Origin: Favolaschia claudopus
Lineage: Eukaryota > Basidiomycota > Agaricomycetes > Agaricales > Mycenaceae
Assembly (NCBI GenBank): GCA_037176885.1
Contig: JAWWNJ010000037.1
Span: forward strand, 992,001-1,056,000
DNA: 64,000 nt
Direction of reading: 5' to 3'
This document shows positions 32,291-44,124 of the stretch, one piece after another (position 1 is the first letter of the stretch; the number at the start of each line of letters is the position of its first letter). The translations under genes were made by a program, and so were the position numbers. The notes under the pieces are model-generated. The model was not told the DNA's origin. It searched no databases and was given only the letters and a program-made list of their open reading frames with translations.

Positions 32291-34599
32291 GCTGAACGAT
32301 GGCGAAGAAGATGAAGAAATGTTCTCCGTTACCCCCGACTTTTATACAGTTTCGCCACTGTCTGGCCTGCCGTGGCTGAGCGAGTGATCGTTGCATGAAG
32401 TTTGAACGCCGTGCCAGTGCCGTGCCAGCAGAACGGACTTCCGACGAGTGTTCCGCGAAAAGAGGGTCGACAATCACTGATCTCATTCATTGGCAAGAAA
32501 AATTGTCGGAAGGAAGGAAGGAAAGACATGAACCACCGGGAAAGTCTCTTGTCCGACCACAACGACCAAGTAGGCGATTCGAGTGAAACTAGGTGAAACT
32601 CCGGTGTCGAGAAAAGCTCCACTTTCCAAGAAAATTGGCTCGAAGCGAAGAGCGACGCGCGCTCGATCAGAGACGGAGCCCGTTCCGTCTCCGTCGACTC
32701 TCGAGGGATTGTCCAAACGAAACGTAAAGCTTCTAGAACTTGAAGGGCACAAGAGATGGGCGCCCGACTCAAAGGCAACCTGAGGCTTTCGAGAATCGAC
32801 ATGGCGGCACGGAAGAATAGTTTTGACGTAAGCAGATGAACGAAAGCAAAAGGGAATTATTCTCTCGCTGTGCTTCGCTGAAACGACTATGTGGAGAATA
32901 CAGCAGTCACAGTCAACGACGCAGCAAGCACAGGGGTATTTGAAGGGAATTTAGACCCATTTTTTATCAGTAATATGCAAGTCCGCGGCAGGCACGACGA
33001 TTTTTCAATGCATTTGAATCGGAACCATATACGCAAGACAGAGGAGAAGGATACGAAAGTCGACATGAGGCCATGGTATCGAATCGTCTCCGCATTTACG
33101 CAGACGACTAGCACTACAGTCTACCGCGGAGCCCGCCGAGCCGTACGAGAAGTGTGCCAGCACGGCATGAGATATGTATGCAGTACCGTATGTGAGCGGC
33201 AGCGTGAGTGAGAACGGCGACGCGTGCGGGGCGTCTGGATGCGGTTCATGAGAAGGTCGCTCTAGAGGTTAAGGAAGGCGGAGCGCCGATGCCGTGCAGC
33301 GGGGTGTCGAGCCTCGAGGTCGTCTTTCGCGTACATATGTATTCCCCACATGAGTCTTATGCGAGGGAGGGAGGAGGATGCAAGGGGAAGATGAAGGTAC
33401 GTAGTGGCGGGCATGCGCGCCTCAGAAGAAGGTGAGATGTCATTGATGAGATGAAGATGAAGATGAGCGCAGTGCCATACAACGTGCACGGGCAGTGGTG
33501 TCTTTCTTGTGTCTCGTACCCCCGCTTTGTTAGCACACCGACCCTCGAGGGGTAGAGCGTAGAAGCACATGCGCCTATGCCAGTCTGCCCGAATACAGGA
33601 GCCCCTCGAACGCGTTCCTCCCCAGCTTCGTGGCAGCAGGTACGACGAGGAGATGAAGATGCACGAGCTCATTCTGGGACCTCCGACGACGCAGATCTTC
33701 CTCTGCACATCATCTGCACTATACACGGATAGATTGTCGGACGCGCTGATCGACTGAGTGGGAGGGTACCGGTGTGAGGTATTCACGGCTGTGTGGTCGT
33801 CGTCGAGGACTACGAGTCCGGAGCCCGAGATGATGAGAGGCGCGTCCTGGAAGGCGCGTGTGCGAGTCTGCTGCGTGCGACACGAAAGCCGTTAGGTGCA
33901 GCGTGCTGTGTTGACGCGACGCCGCCGTAAAGAACGTCCTGACGCGCAGCAGAAAGCTGGGGAGGCCGGTCCGTCGCCACTGGCATCAGTGTCGCCCCGC
34001 GTCCCAACCCAGCTGCTGCGAAGGGTACGAAGGGCGGAATATGACTGGAGAGCGGCGGAGGGAAGACGTGAATGGTCCTCTTGAACTCGTTCTCCTCATA
34101 CACCCTCGTGGGGAGCAGAGAGGGCGGGAAGGGTGGGGGTGGAAAGGAGCGGGATGCTTTGAATGACGTGGCCATGGATGAGGTGGGAGAAGCTACGAGG
34201 ACGTAGTCAGCAACGAGCCAGTCGGCCATGGTGAACTGGATGAGCGAGGGCGGGACACGGGATACGGGGGGAGGGATTATGAAGGCAAGACGGACAGTGC
34301 TGACGGAGTGGGTGGGTGATCGGCGTTGGATAAACCAGAAAGGCGCTATAGGACTCCGAAGAAAAGGCATTGAAGGCCTTCCCGTGCATACTGGAGATCG
34401 AAGAAGGTCAGACAGACCGCAAGAACATACGACATGCGCAGCAGACTCAAAACTCACCAAACTCCCTAGCCCTAGTGTGGATCCTGTCCGCGCTCACAAC
34501 TCGCGAACGATCTCTTCGTTTAAAGGCGCTTTCCTCCAGAAACCCAAAAAACGAGATCGGTGGGAAGAGAGCAGAACCTTGTAGTCTCTACGCTGGCCG
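32291..34599. other. intergenic, nothing recognised
   Basis: About 2.3 kb. Several 60-220-codon frames overlap on both strands but none shows a domain, a splice-consistent continuation or signal peptide. The right end approaches the decayed F-box copy. Confidence 0.3.
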
Positions 34600-35111
34600 G
34601 CTTGGGGGAGGCACGGATTATTCTTATCGAAGTTTCAGCGTTGGAGTGTTCCACGCATTGTAATCCTTCCAGGGACGAGAATGCGCCTGCAGAGCAACGC
34701 TGTCCCGAGTCAATCATTTGCTGGACCTTGTCCTCAAGCGTGAGCGCCAGCGCATCGGCGTAGAAGCCGAAGGAGATTCGGCAGTGCGCTCCATCCACAA
34801 TCAAGCGTAGACGGGACCGCGCGCCGAAGACTGCATTCGGAGCCACGTCCACAATCCTCGGATAGACACAGCGATGTAGGTCGAGAGCTAGCAGACATTG
34901 CAGAGGAATAGCAACACCCGTTCGAGTTCGCTGTGGGTTCAGAGCCCTCCGGCAGGCGATAAAAAAGATTCGATTGTGATTCAAACGGCAAAAGTTCCAT
35001 CGTAGCTTCCTCTGAGGTTGACTATGGTGCTGATTGAAATACAGTATCTGGAGCTCAGTCTCTGGGTAGGGTTGACGAATTCGTTCGTAGCCCGAGGAGG
35101 ACTGGCGACAT
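34600..35111 (-). pseudogene. decayed F-box gene remnant
   Basis: On the minus strand a start context ACC-ATG-TCG at 35111, placed after leader element copy 4, mimics the genes at 988 and 9673. About 110 bp on, ATGGAACTTTTGCCGTTTGA matches the F-box core of the intact gene at 7087 (MALLPLELQSKIF region), and a later ALALTLE...VQ stretch resembles the family body. The pieces lie in different frames with stops, so no protein can be made. Confidence 0.5.
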
Positions 35112-35142
35112 GGTGGTAAAAGGCAGAAAAAGTTTGAGGTCT

Positions 35143-35201
35143 CAGCCAAACAAGACACGCGACACTAACGCTTCCCAATTGGGACGATATCTTATGTAAT
35201 C
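35143..35201 (-). promoter_or_regulatory. conserved F-box 5' leader element, copy 4
   Basis: This matches 12883-12940 with only a few differences (CCCAATTGGGA core, then GTGTCGCGTG and TTGTTTGGCTG on the minus strand). It precedes the decayed F-box start at 35111. From 35202 to 35551 nothing else is recognised. Confidence 0.5.
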
Positions 35202-35665
35202 CAGTCAACCAAAACTTCCGATTTCAGGGCTCGATAACACAGTGACATTTTATTTGGGTCAGCTATACAGTAAGATTTCAATCATTCTCTGAGACGACGT
35301 CGACCTTCAGGCAAAAAAAAATGCGCATTGCATTGAGGAATTTGGTGTTTTGTTGGAACGATTTTCCCAAGATTTTCCCCTACTTAAGCAATGCTACTCA
35401 TAAATTCAGTAGGAACCACGAAACGATTTCGGGAGGTATTTTTTTTTATTGTGGTGGGCCAAAAGATCACAATAATAATTCTACAGTGCGTGAAAATACA
35501 TGAGACGCTGAACATTCATCCATGATGCTAAGAAGCAGAACATTCACAAAATCAAACAAAATTCGTAGACCGGTTCCCAACATAAATGGACATCCCTTCT
35601 TCCTTCACAAGCTCTCGCATACGCGCCAGGTCTTCAACCGGCAAGTCCCTCTTCTTCGGCACAAC

Positions 35666-38313
35666 CAAGGGGGATCAAATCCGCGAAATCCGTACTAGAC
35701 CTCGAATTTTTTTTCTCAGCAAGATCGGCGACCCCTCCCCCTCACGGATCAGGGAATTCCCTTTTTAAGAAGCGATCAATCAATCCCACGCTGCCAAATG
35801 ACGTCCGGCTTTCGTTCCCCCACTGTCCTTGCCACTGTCCCTGCTCATTTAGCGGTCTCCACGACGGCTTTCAGCAATATATGACCTTCACACACTCTAC
35901 AGTCAACATGGTGCATTCAACAAGCTGTACTACCCGCCTTACTGCGCTCTAAGGCAACCTGTCTATTGTGATACTTACGCCAATACTAGTCTCCCAGACT
36001 CGAATCGACTACTCAGCGGCGTCGCTTCGTGCTTTTGCATGATTCGCAAACCCAATTCTTCCGACCATCAGTGTCGGCACACTCTGCGTGAAACTAGATC
36101 TTGGTCAGTGCGACCGCCAACTTTGCTTAAAAACATCACATACCCAGACGGTCTCGCAGCCAGCGCGATTACATTTGACGGCAGATAACTCACGGTCATC
36201 TTCCGATACTGCAGTTCCACAGATGCATTCAAGCGCTTCAGCAAGGTTTCTCTTTGTTCGGTCGCGGCGTCCGGTAACCTGAGTGGTGCTTGCATTATTA
36301 ACGGACGGCAGCGCAGTCTGTTGGGGCGGTGTTTGGTTGAGGGGAAGAGGGGGAGGTACTGCTGGACTACCACGGCCGGAGTTTGGAGCTGCCGTGTCGT
36401 TGCTGACCTCGATAGCGGGATGTATCATAGGGAATTCGAGGCTAGTAATCATCTTATCCGTTTCATCGTCTTCAATGGGTGGTAACGGGCCAGAGCCAGA
36501 AGGCTTCTCCTCCACGTACTCAAGCTCGTAGTCGTCGTAGCCGTCGGATATTTCGGGAATTCCAGGTGTGTCCTCCGCCTCTTGTTTGATCTTGCGAAGA
36601 TCCAATGACTCTGCAGAGCCGTCAGAATCGTGGATGACTCGACGATGAATGTGTCGCGTGGCGGGGTTGTTTCCCTCGTCTTCGGATTCGGACGTATCTT
36701 CGCGGTCTTCTGTCTCGAGGTCCCTGTATTTGTACAATCAATATGATTATACACGAATTTCAAATCAACAGCCACGCGCCTGAAAGCCATGGTCGATCTG
36801 TGCGCGTCCGAGATAAGTAATTGCGGCTTCGTTTTGTTTTTCTTCTTGCGAGTTGCCGGATAGTTTTGGCGATTTTCCCAGACCTTTTGCATGCGGTTCA
36901 GTTCAAGTTCGGTGGTCTGGTACACAAGTGGAATATTGTTGAGGGATTTGAGGTTGTGATAGAGCCGATAATGCGTTGTGAGATTGTAAGTCCAGATCAC
37001 GATCCCGCAATCCAATGGACACTGAATCAAGTGATTGGTGCAGGGGCTTGTCTCGGAGGACCTCGAGGCTGCTGCCATTTGAAATTTGAGCGGGTTCCGG
37101 CAAGTTGAGTGCGTCCAATCGATCTGACGAGCAGCGGCACTACCGGCCTTTTTCTGGAAGACAAATGTGCACATGGGGAAGGGGCGCAAGCACAATCCAC
37201 ACGGTTGATCAGTCGCAGCGACGGAATCATCATACAAGATGTGTGCGCCGTTGTGTTCCAAAATGCGCTGATAGTTTTTCTTCGAGATGGGAACGTGAGG
37301 ATCGCACTTTGCGCACAGAAACGGCGAATCTAGGAAGCTATCGCCTAACTCCCCTCGACCGTGTGATCTGCCGAGGTCAGGCTCGACATGGAAGCAGGCT
37401 TTTCCTGAACGTCGTACTTGAATGACAAGATACACGGTAAAGTACCAAAGCTTACCTTCAGACCGATAAGGAAATGTTTCAGATCTTTGAACGGTCGGCG
37501 GTGTAGTGTTTACCGATCCGTTGAGTTGACTGTGGATACTGGCCGCAACGGTCACAAGAACCTCACTAGAGAACAGGTATGTTGGTTTTCCGGGGACTCG
37601 ATTTGAGATCGTCGGATTGAGAGGGTAAACGAGGCACCCTGGAACATCGCGAATGGATTTAGAGTCGAAGCGGAGTGACCATTTCCAGTCCAGCTGCCCA
37701 GCGGGATCGTCTTCCGAGTCGGTGGAGAGGAGTTGGAAGATTTGGAAGGAAACCTTCGTTCCGCGATCCGGTAAGAGGTCAAGGAGGATCGAATCGACCG
37801 GGTGTGTGCCTAGAATGATTGTGTTGACCTGTGCTATGGCGAGGAAATAATTGTTCTCGCAAACAACAATGGTCGCAACGGGATTTCCGACTCGAAGTGA
37901 CGGTGCGCCGGTAGGACCATCAAATCCGATGTGGAGGGGCCCAGACCCGCTGGAAAATGCGGAAATGCCAGCGACTCGCCTTGTACGATCTGTGGAAAGA
38001 CGAGGCGACCGGCCTTGCATGAGATCTTTCAAGATGCTCGCCTTCGAGATTTGTTTGCCATCAATGTCGACGTGCGGATTATATTTCTGGGGCTGCTGTT
38101 CGTGAATCGCGAGAACGTCTTCGCTCCCTCGGCAACGGCTGTCTCCTCTTCCCCCCGCTCCCCGTCGCCGCCGTCGTCGGACTCATATTCAGCCGCCTCG
38201 CCGTCGACGCTCCGCTGAACGCCCCCGACGGCGTGCGTCTCGCAGATGCCACCGCCGCCAACGCCGCCCTCGTCACATCCTCCGGCGAGCTCGGATTCGC
38301 TCCCTCGCCCTCA
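35666..38313. mobile_element. 2,648-bp insertion with 8-bp target duplication inside the F-box gene
   Basis: The duplication GGCACAAC is at 35658-35665 and 38314-38321. Removing the insert restores colinearity with the intact paralogue (GGCACAACGGTAGAAATGAC against CCACACGATAGTGGA...). An 8-bp duplication fits hAT, P or Zisupton-type DNA transposons. Terminal inverted repeats are not convincing: only scattered AGGG...AATCCG similarity between the ends. There is no poly-A tail. The cargo is the truncated zinc-finger gene described below. Confidence 0.7.
36013..38313 (-). pseudogene. 5'-truncated zinc-finger (PHD-like) gene carried by the insertion
   Basis: Coding-like sequence begins at the insertion edge. 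A frame running to about 38085 (ending TFSRFTNSSP) continues one frame over as KYNPHVDIDGKQ, so a single-base indel is likely. The main exon reaches 36776, followed by about 36144-36713 and 36013-36093. The last intron (36094-36143) is clear; the 36714-36775 intron is in frame but uses a weak acceptor, and the better acceptor at 36724 breaks the frame. The C-terminus has a PHD-like Cys/His finger (CICG, CNRAGCETVWFHAEC, NWVCESC) preceded by an acidic linker. Similar proteins are widespread in Agaricomycetes as uncharacterised, repeat-associated genes (from memory, not checked). Confidence 0.6.
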
Positions 38314-39622
38314 GGCACAACGGTAGAAATGACTTTCACCGAACGCAACGACCTTTCAGTTCCTACACCGCGGGCAAGCATTGTCTCGAGGACGAGTTTC
38401 CAGTGTGACGCCTTGCCGAAACGTCCATGAATGAGAAGATGCTGCAACTCCGGCAAGAAATCCTGTGCTCGTATGACACCCAAAAGAGCGATATAATCGA
38501 TTTCGAGCCCGTGGAATATTTCTAGTGTCCTCAATGCAGCCAGCGGGCGGAAGCACGAGTTTAAGAGATCGGCGGAGAGGTGCCATTCGGGGTTATACAA
38601 GCTCGAGATAGACATATGCAGCGCCTGAAGTGAGGACGATGAGCCGGAGGTGGCGAAGAAGGAGACGAGATCTTCTGTGTTGATATCGAGATCGGGTAGA
38701 TGGAGTGTTTCCAGGGCAGGGAGTGTAAGACCCAGTAGAATCCTCGAGCTATTCTCCGAAAAATGACCAGGCGAAGGCGTTCCGAGGCGGAGATGTCGCA
38801 GGGACGTATGAGTCGATCGGGAGTCCAGATCGTCAGCCTCGTCCACGTATTGCACGGAGTCGAAGGTGCAATCCACTAGCGAGGGAGCCGCAAGGAGCAT
38901 CTCTACACTGCTTGCCATGAAGCGGAACATAGCTTCGAGACCAAAATTGTTCAGTTCACGGCCGGCCGTTACCCGTTACGTGAACAACCGGTCGGAATAG
39001 TACAGTATTTTCATTCTCTGCATCACGGGGAAGGGCCCTTGAGCTAGAACGGGATAGAGCTGACTCTCGTCCGATACATGCAGTTCCAAATGTGCAATTT
39101 GGCGGCCAAAGTGCTTCAGCCACGCGGTTAATGAAGGATGCACCCCTTCGTGCAAACACAAAGAGAGAGGGAGCACGCCTGCCCGCTCGAACCAGTCCCA
39201 GCATGATTTGTTAAAATCCGGGCTCTTAGGCCTGACCTGTTTTATCTGTAAAGAAGCCCATAACGACGGGCAAGAGACCGCAATTTGGCGCCACAGCTGG
39301 CAGACGTAAAGAAATTTGAGCGGTTCGTCCGTGAAAACCAGTGAGGGCGAGTCGGTGGTGCAGCGTATGAAGATTTCCGATGATATTTCGACCGGTAAAC
39401 GGGCCATGGGATCGAGCCTAGAGTTCAAGGCGCGCCGGGCATCGCTTCGGTGCTTTTCGAGGGATTTGAGCACATCGAGTTGGACGTCGATGGCAGATGA
39501 GAGCTCGGCGATACGTTTGTAGATATTTTCGAGAGACTCCATTTGAGCAAGCGACATCCCCGCGCGTAGTAGACCGAGTAGATGATAGCGCAAGAAGAAG
39601 CTGCTGGCGCGTTAGAAGGATT

Positions 39623-42334
39623 CACTGTGAATAGTAAAAGCACCCCAAATGAGTGCCGAATTCAAAGGGAAAATTAGTGCCTAAAACACTCCATATTGGT
39701 GCCCACCGGCACTAATTTATAGTGCCTTGCGCTCATTTTTACACTCTTATCTAGTGCCCAAGCACTCGTTTGTAGTGCTGCTTGGCACTAATTTCGAGTG
39801 CTTGGGACACTGTTTTCGAGCGCTAAATTTCACCGCCCAGGTACAGTTCTCGTGTAATTCGTGTATATTGAAGCTACTACGATACATGGGGGGCCTGAGA
39901 AACTATGAAGCACTCACCATTGCACCTCCTCATAATACTACCCATAGTTCTATCGCAGTGTGTCTCAGTCCAGAATTTCCAAGTCAAAATAAAAAGCAAC
40001 TCACAAAGTCAAGCACGAAAAGCGTTATTCGAAGAGACGAAGCCGCGGAAAACCCTGAAATGAGGTGCATACATCAGAACATTGACATGAGTGGAAGAGA
40101 ATTTTTACAATATGCGCATCGGGAATCCGGGAAACACAAGTCTCGATTTTCTCGATAATGGAAGCGAGTCAAGCGACGTGGTTGACTTTGTGGCATGTAG
40201 CCCTGCGAGTGACGCGAGGGCGGCGTCAGCAGTGAAATCGTTTCAAAAGCAGCTGCGTTGCAAGATACGACGAACGAGAACTTAGCTTTAGAGACACGGA
40301 CACCTTGACAAATGCTGAATCTGATATTTCCGCCATATTTCTGCGTTTGAGTCAGCCGGAATCTGGTGCTTTAGAAGTAGGGAATAAACCATGATGATTG
40401 ACATCAAATCCAAATGCGTTAAATAGGAGGAGCCGAACAAGAAGCCACCGCCATGCGATCGAAAGTCAAGATGAAGGCAGGGAGTGGAGGGCAACGGGAA
40501 GGCAAGGGGACCGAAAGAAAGAAAGGGGAACACGGGAAGGAGAGGGAAGAGGTAGACGCACGTTGGTATACTTGTTGTGCAGGTCGGGACCGGCAGCGCA
40601 AACAGCGGCGGAGTCGGCGGGCGTCCGAGAGTGGAAGCGAGAGGGTATTGCGAGCGCAGGCGAAGCGATCGTGAGAGGGCAAGGAAAGTGTGCTATAAGG
40701 AGCTCGTCAGCGCGGACATCAACAGGGAAGGGAGAGCGACGCACGTTCCTCGGCGGCGTGGATAGTGCCGATGATGAGGAACGGAGGAGATCGTATTGTG
40801 GCGTGTGGTCGAAGTAAAAACAGCGGGGCAGCATATATTGCAGTCGGAAGTGTTGGCGCAGACGACACGGGGGGCAGTCGGTGTCGAGAGCAGGCAATTG
40901 ACGACGCGTCGGCGTCGATTTCGAGACCGTTGGCGGCGGCGGCGGGACAGCGAGCCGTTGCTGAGTTGGTGGTCCAAGGGAATGAAGAGTGGCGGAAGAC
41001 GGAGGGAGGAGTGGTTGCGTTAGCGCGCGTAACAGAGGAAGAAGCGGAACCCCGCGCACATCCGTCGCCATCTGAGCTCGTCGCGAGGTATCGAAGAATG
41101 GTGGTAGGCAGGTGAAGGAGGAGGCAGGTGTGCGGGCGAGGTTGACTGTAGCAGCGGGAGGAAGGGTAAGAGGGAGGGGAGACATGTTGTCGGCGCTGGG
41201 CAGATGGAGCTGCAGGGACGTGAGTGAGAGTGATGGGGGGAGAGAAGAAACACGCGCCACGCGCCTTCAGCCGGGATATAAGATTCGTCCTAGATGTAGA
41301 GCACGCGAGAAATCATTTCTGTGAATAAATTCGCGTCAGTCATCGACGTTCTTCGTGCAAAGCTCGGAGGAACGGCTCACGGTCATACCATGTCCCTCGT
41401 GCGAGTCGAAGAGAGGCGGGAGGAGATATCTGGCAAGGTTGGAAGGGATAAGAGAGATTTCATAGTCGTCAGAGCACTCGCAGAAGGCAATTGAACGCGT
41501 CTAACGCGTGTAATGCGGCGATGTTGGTGGGAGACGTAATCAGCCTCAGAGGCCGATATTTGGGCATAATTCAGGCTGTTCGGCGGCGCAAGACGCGCCA
41601 GTAGGCCTTGGTAGTTGTCCTATGTCGTATTTGGGCGCATAGAGGCACGGGACGGCGCGGGGCAAGCCAGAAGATGAAGGATAAGGAAGAGGAGTGATAT
41701 GTTACACGTCACGCAGTAACGCATCACATGACTGACGCGTCGCGTTTTCGCCAAGTCCGAATCTCGCGTTTCGAACGACTCGGCCGAAAATTCTCAAAAA
41801 TTCAGGTAAATTTCAAAATTATTTGTCCGCTTGGCTGGTGGATCAATCACATCTGCTACGAGTCAATATGCACTGTACATTGTCTCAGAACTCGGTCTTA
41901 GACTTGACTCAGCCAATTTCAAACATGAGGTTTAAACGGTGCCGAAAGCGAAACAAATCGCAAATCAATACGCTCACACTGTGAGCTACACCTGATACGG
42001 TGCTCTGATCATTCACTGAGTCATTTTTTGGAGGGAAATGTCATGCATAAGTAGGCCGTTCAATGCTAAGGGAAACTTCAAGTACGATGCGAGTTGAACC
42101 TGTGAAATGCCGTCGATTGCCGCTGTTCCGGCCTTCTGGCAACCCATATTGCCGATACGGCTCGCAGTTACTCTCCGACACTGATATGAAGTGCTTCGGG
42201 GATTAGTGCTTTGAAGCACTAGTAAAAAGTGCCCCAAGAAGCACTCATTCCCTAAGCACTTCATATTACAGTAGTGCTAAATCCTGAAAATGAGTGCCGG
42301 GCACTACATTTGAGTGCTTTTACTTTTCACAGTG
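39623..42334. mobile_element. 2,712-bp non-autonomous CACTG-ended DNA transposon (CMC-like)
   Basis: The terminal inverted repeats are 21 bp with one mismatch (left CACTGTGAATAGTAAAAGCA, then C; right its inverse at 42314-42334). The target duplication is GATT on both sides (39619-39622 and 42335-42338). Both ends carry about ten subterminal AGTGC/GCACT motifs in both orientations, as in CACTA/Mirage/Chapaev elements. A 4-bp duplication would fit Chapaev best. Internal frames (for example 40466-41260, minus) are low-complexity and not a transposase, so it depends on enzymes from elsewhere. It sits about 80 bp upstream of the broken F-box start. Confidence 0.85.
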
Positions 42335-42338
42335 GATT

Positions 42339-43510
42339 CGTTCTTTCTCAGTCTGTCAGAGTTTGACGGTGACCCTTTATAGTAGGGGTCCTACTTAACT
42401 TAGTCTAGAAGTTCCCGCGGGGCCGGTCCTGGAGGGTCGACTTATTATATACTGTAATCATTCAGTTTGGCAGTTTGTTCTCACGATGCTTCCTGGCCCT
42501 TCCTACTGCATGGTTGGTCATTTTCCCAAGATTTTGGTGGTAGAATGCATTAAAAACTATTTCTTTACACTCCCCGACAGTCATACCCTTCAGGATTTCC
42601 GTGGGTAGTCCAAATGCGAGATACTGTGAGGTTGGCCGGCTTTGGCCGCCGGCCAACGTTGAAACTGGAACTCACCCATTTCGACAGCTCTCGACTCACG
42701 TCAAGTTATCAAAATGCTCCATTGATGAGTCTTACAAGGATGGTGTCTGGAAGACGCGCAAAGACGCGTCAAAAATGGTTCAAGTGAACCCGAGAAATTT
42801 GAGATTACATAATAAGAGGACCCTCCCGTCAACGCAGCGTGGGAAGCGACAGACTAATATATAACAACCGCAGGCACGAGGAAATTTTTGTTTATATTGT
42901 CTGTTTATAAGAGACTAGCATGAACCCGTGCTCCGCACGGAGACAAATGATCTTGTTTGCCAGCTGAACGTTGAACGGTGAAATCCGAGTCTCAGCAGGT
43001 CAAATTTCATCCTTAGCTCGCTGTCCCTCGTTTTTCTAAAGCTGTAAACCCGTTTACATTGGCAGGATCTACCACTGCCACAGGACGCTCGTCACCAACC
43101 TATATGGTTGGTTCCTCGCGTCCCGTGGCTTGTTACCAATCCCACTTGCAGAAATTGAGGTTAAATAATTCGTGTGGAAGTCCCACCCGTCGAGATGTTG
43201 AACATCTCAGACCTAATTTTCTTTTCCCGTGGCCGCGGTCGGAAGTCGGCCAATTTTCAGTGAATTATGTATCGTTTGCAACCCTCTGTTTGATTTCCCC
43301 TCCCGTAGGACTGTACATGTCATTTTCAATGAAATCCTCGTTGGAAGTATAAGTATCACCAAGCGACCGAAACCTCTTGCACCCATGCCTGCATAGCATA
43401 TCTATATGTAGTAAACACCGTTCGAACACGAATAGATCCTTCGCATTCGGCTCCAATGGCTCTCATTCCGACACTGCGAAATATTATCCACATCGTACTC
43501 TAAAAGAATA
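42339..43510. other. intergenic
   Basis: The first part is the displaced promoter of the broken F-box gene. A CCGTGCTCCGCACGG stem near 42929-42943 is the only notable structure. No gene recognised. Confidence 0.3.
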
Positions 43511-44124
43511 TCAAGGGACTCTGTCGGATCTGGAGCTCAAATTAGTCGCAACATATAAATGCAAGTGACAAAACATCTTGCCACAATTTGGATTAGCTTG
43601 AAGACGCCGTTCAGCAGCCTCTATCTGCCTTCGAAATTTCTGCGCTTGTGACCGGCACTCATGCTCAGTATTAACTGCAGCTTTTGAATTCAGCCTGGCC
43701 TCGATCTTGTCTGCAAGCTCCCGTTGTCGTCGTGCGCGTTGGCCGATGGAGCGCCGAGATCTTGATGCCGATGATTCCTTACAGTGGCTGATTTGGCCTA
43801 CCACTATGGACGGAATGAAAACGACTCACCACGGGCTTGACATTCTCGCGAGTCTCCCGTTCTCGACGTATTTTCTGAGCCAAAGAACGTTTACTGATGG
43901 ACGATTGCCTGGGTACATATTAGCAAAGAAAAACCCAGTGAAAGAAATACATACTCAGGACGCGGACCCGGTAGTACTGACATTGACGGAGAACCAAGAG
44001 TGATCGCCCCACCCGGGTCCTGAGGTGGTGGCTTTGGTAGAATAGGACGTAGCCGCTTTTCTGCAGCCTGCAAAGAAAGAGGACGCGTCATGGTAGCCGG
44101 CTGTGGTAGATGCGGTGCCGCCAT
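43511..44124 (-). CDS. small basic coiled-coil protein (171 aa, 3 exons)
   Basis: Exons 43955-44124, 43830-43908 and 43511-43777; introns of 46 bp (GTATGT...CAG) and 52 bp (GTGAGT...AAG) restore one frame across three otherwise unrelated frames, strong evidence for a real gene. Two similar basic segments are visible (SISKRSLAQKIRRERET and RSRRSIGQRARRQREL), followed by a long charged helix (about residues 100-150) with EAAERRLQ heptads. The composition resembles a basic DNA-binding/dimerising helix but the spacing is not canonical bZIP. Function unknown. A longer 5' start cannot be excluded. Confidence 0.5.

Larger units (their letters stand above)
35552..39542 (-). pseudogene. F-box gene split by an insertion (paralogue of 13793-15109)
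   Basis: The 5' part (38322-39542) and 3' part (35552-35665) together align end to end with the intact 438-aa gene: MESLENIYK start, F-box with DPMARLPVEISSEIF, and an EEGMSIYVG...TNFV end. They are separated by a 2,648-bp insertion flanked by GGCACAAC on both sides. A second lesion near 38940-38990 replaces the acidic-insert region with a short foreign segment containing a stop and a GTTCACG/CGTGAAC inverted repeat. Outside the lesions the coding sequence is well preserved, so the damage looks recent. Confidence 0.85.

Noticed and set aside
33262..34460. Several 170-216-codon minus-strand ORFs as genes
   Set aside because: Mutually overlapping, no domain, no splice-consistent extension, compositions like random translation.
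35666..38313. Insertion as a retrocopy (LINE-mediated)
   Set aside because: Introns are retained and there is no poly-A tail at the 3' end of the carried gene.
40466..41260. 264-codon minus-strand ORF inside the CACTG element, considered as transposase
   Set aside because: Pro/Ser/Leu-rich low complexity without DDE or zinc-finger motifs; overlapping frames on the other strand are equally open.
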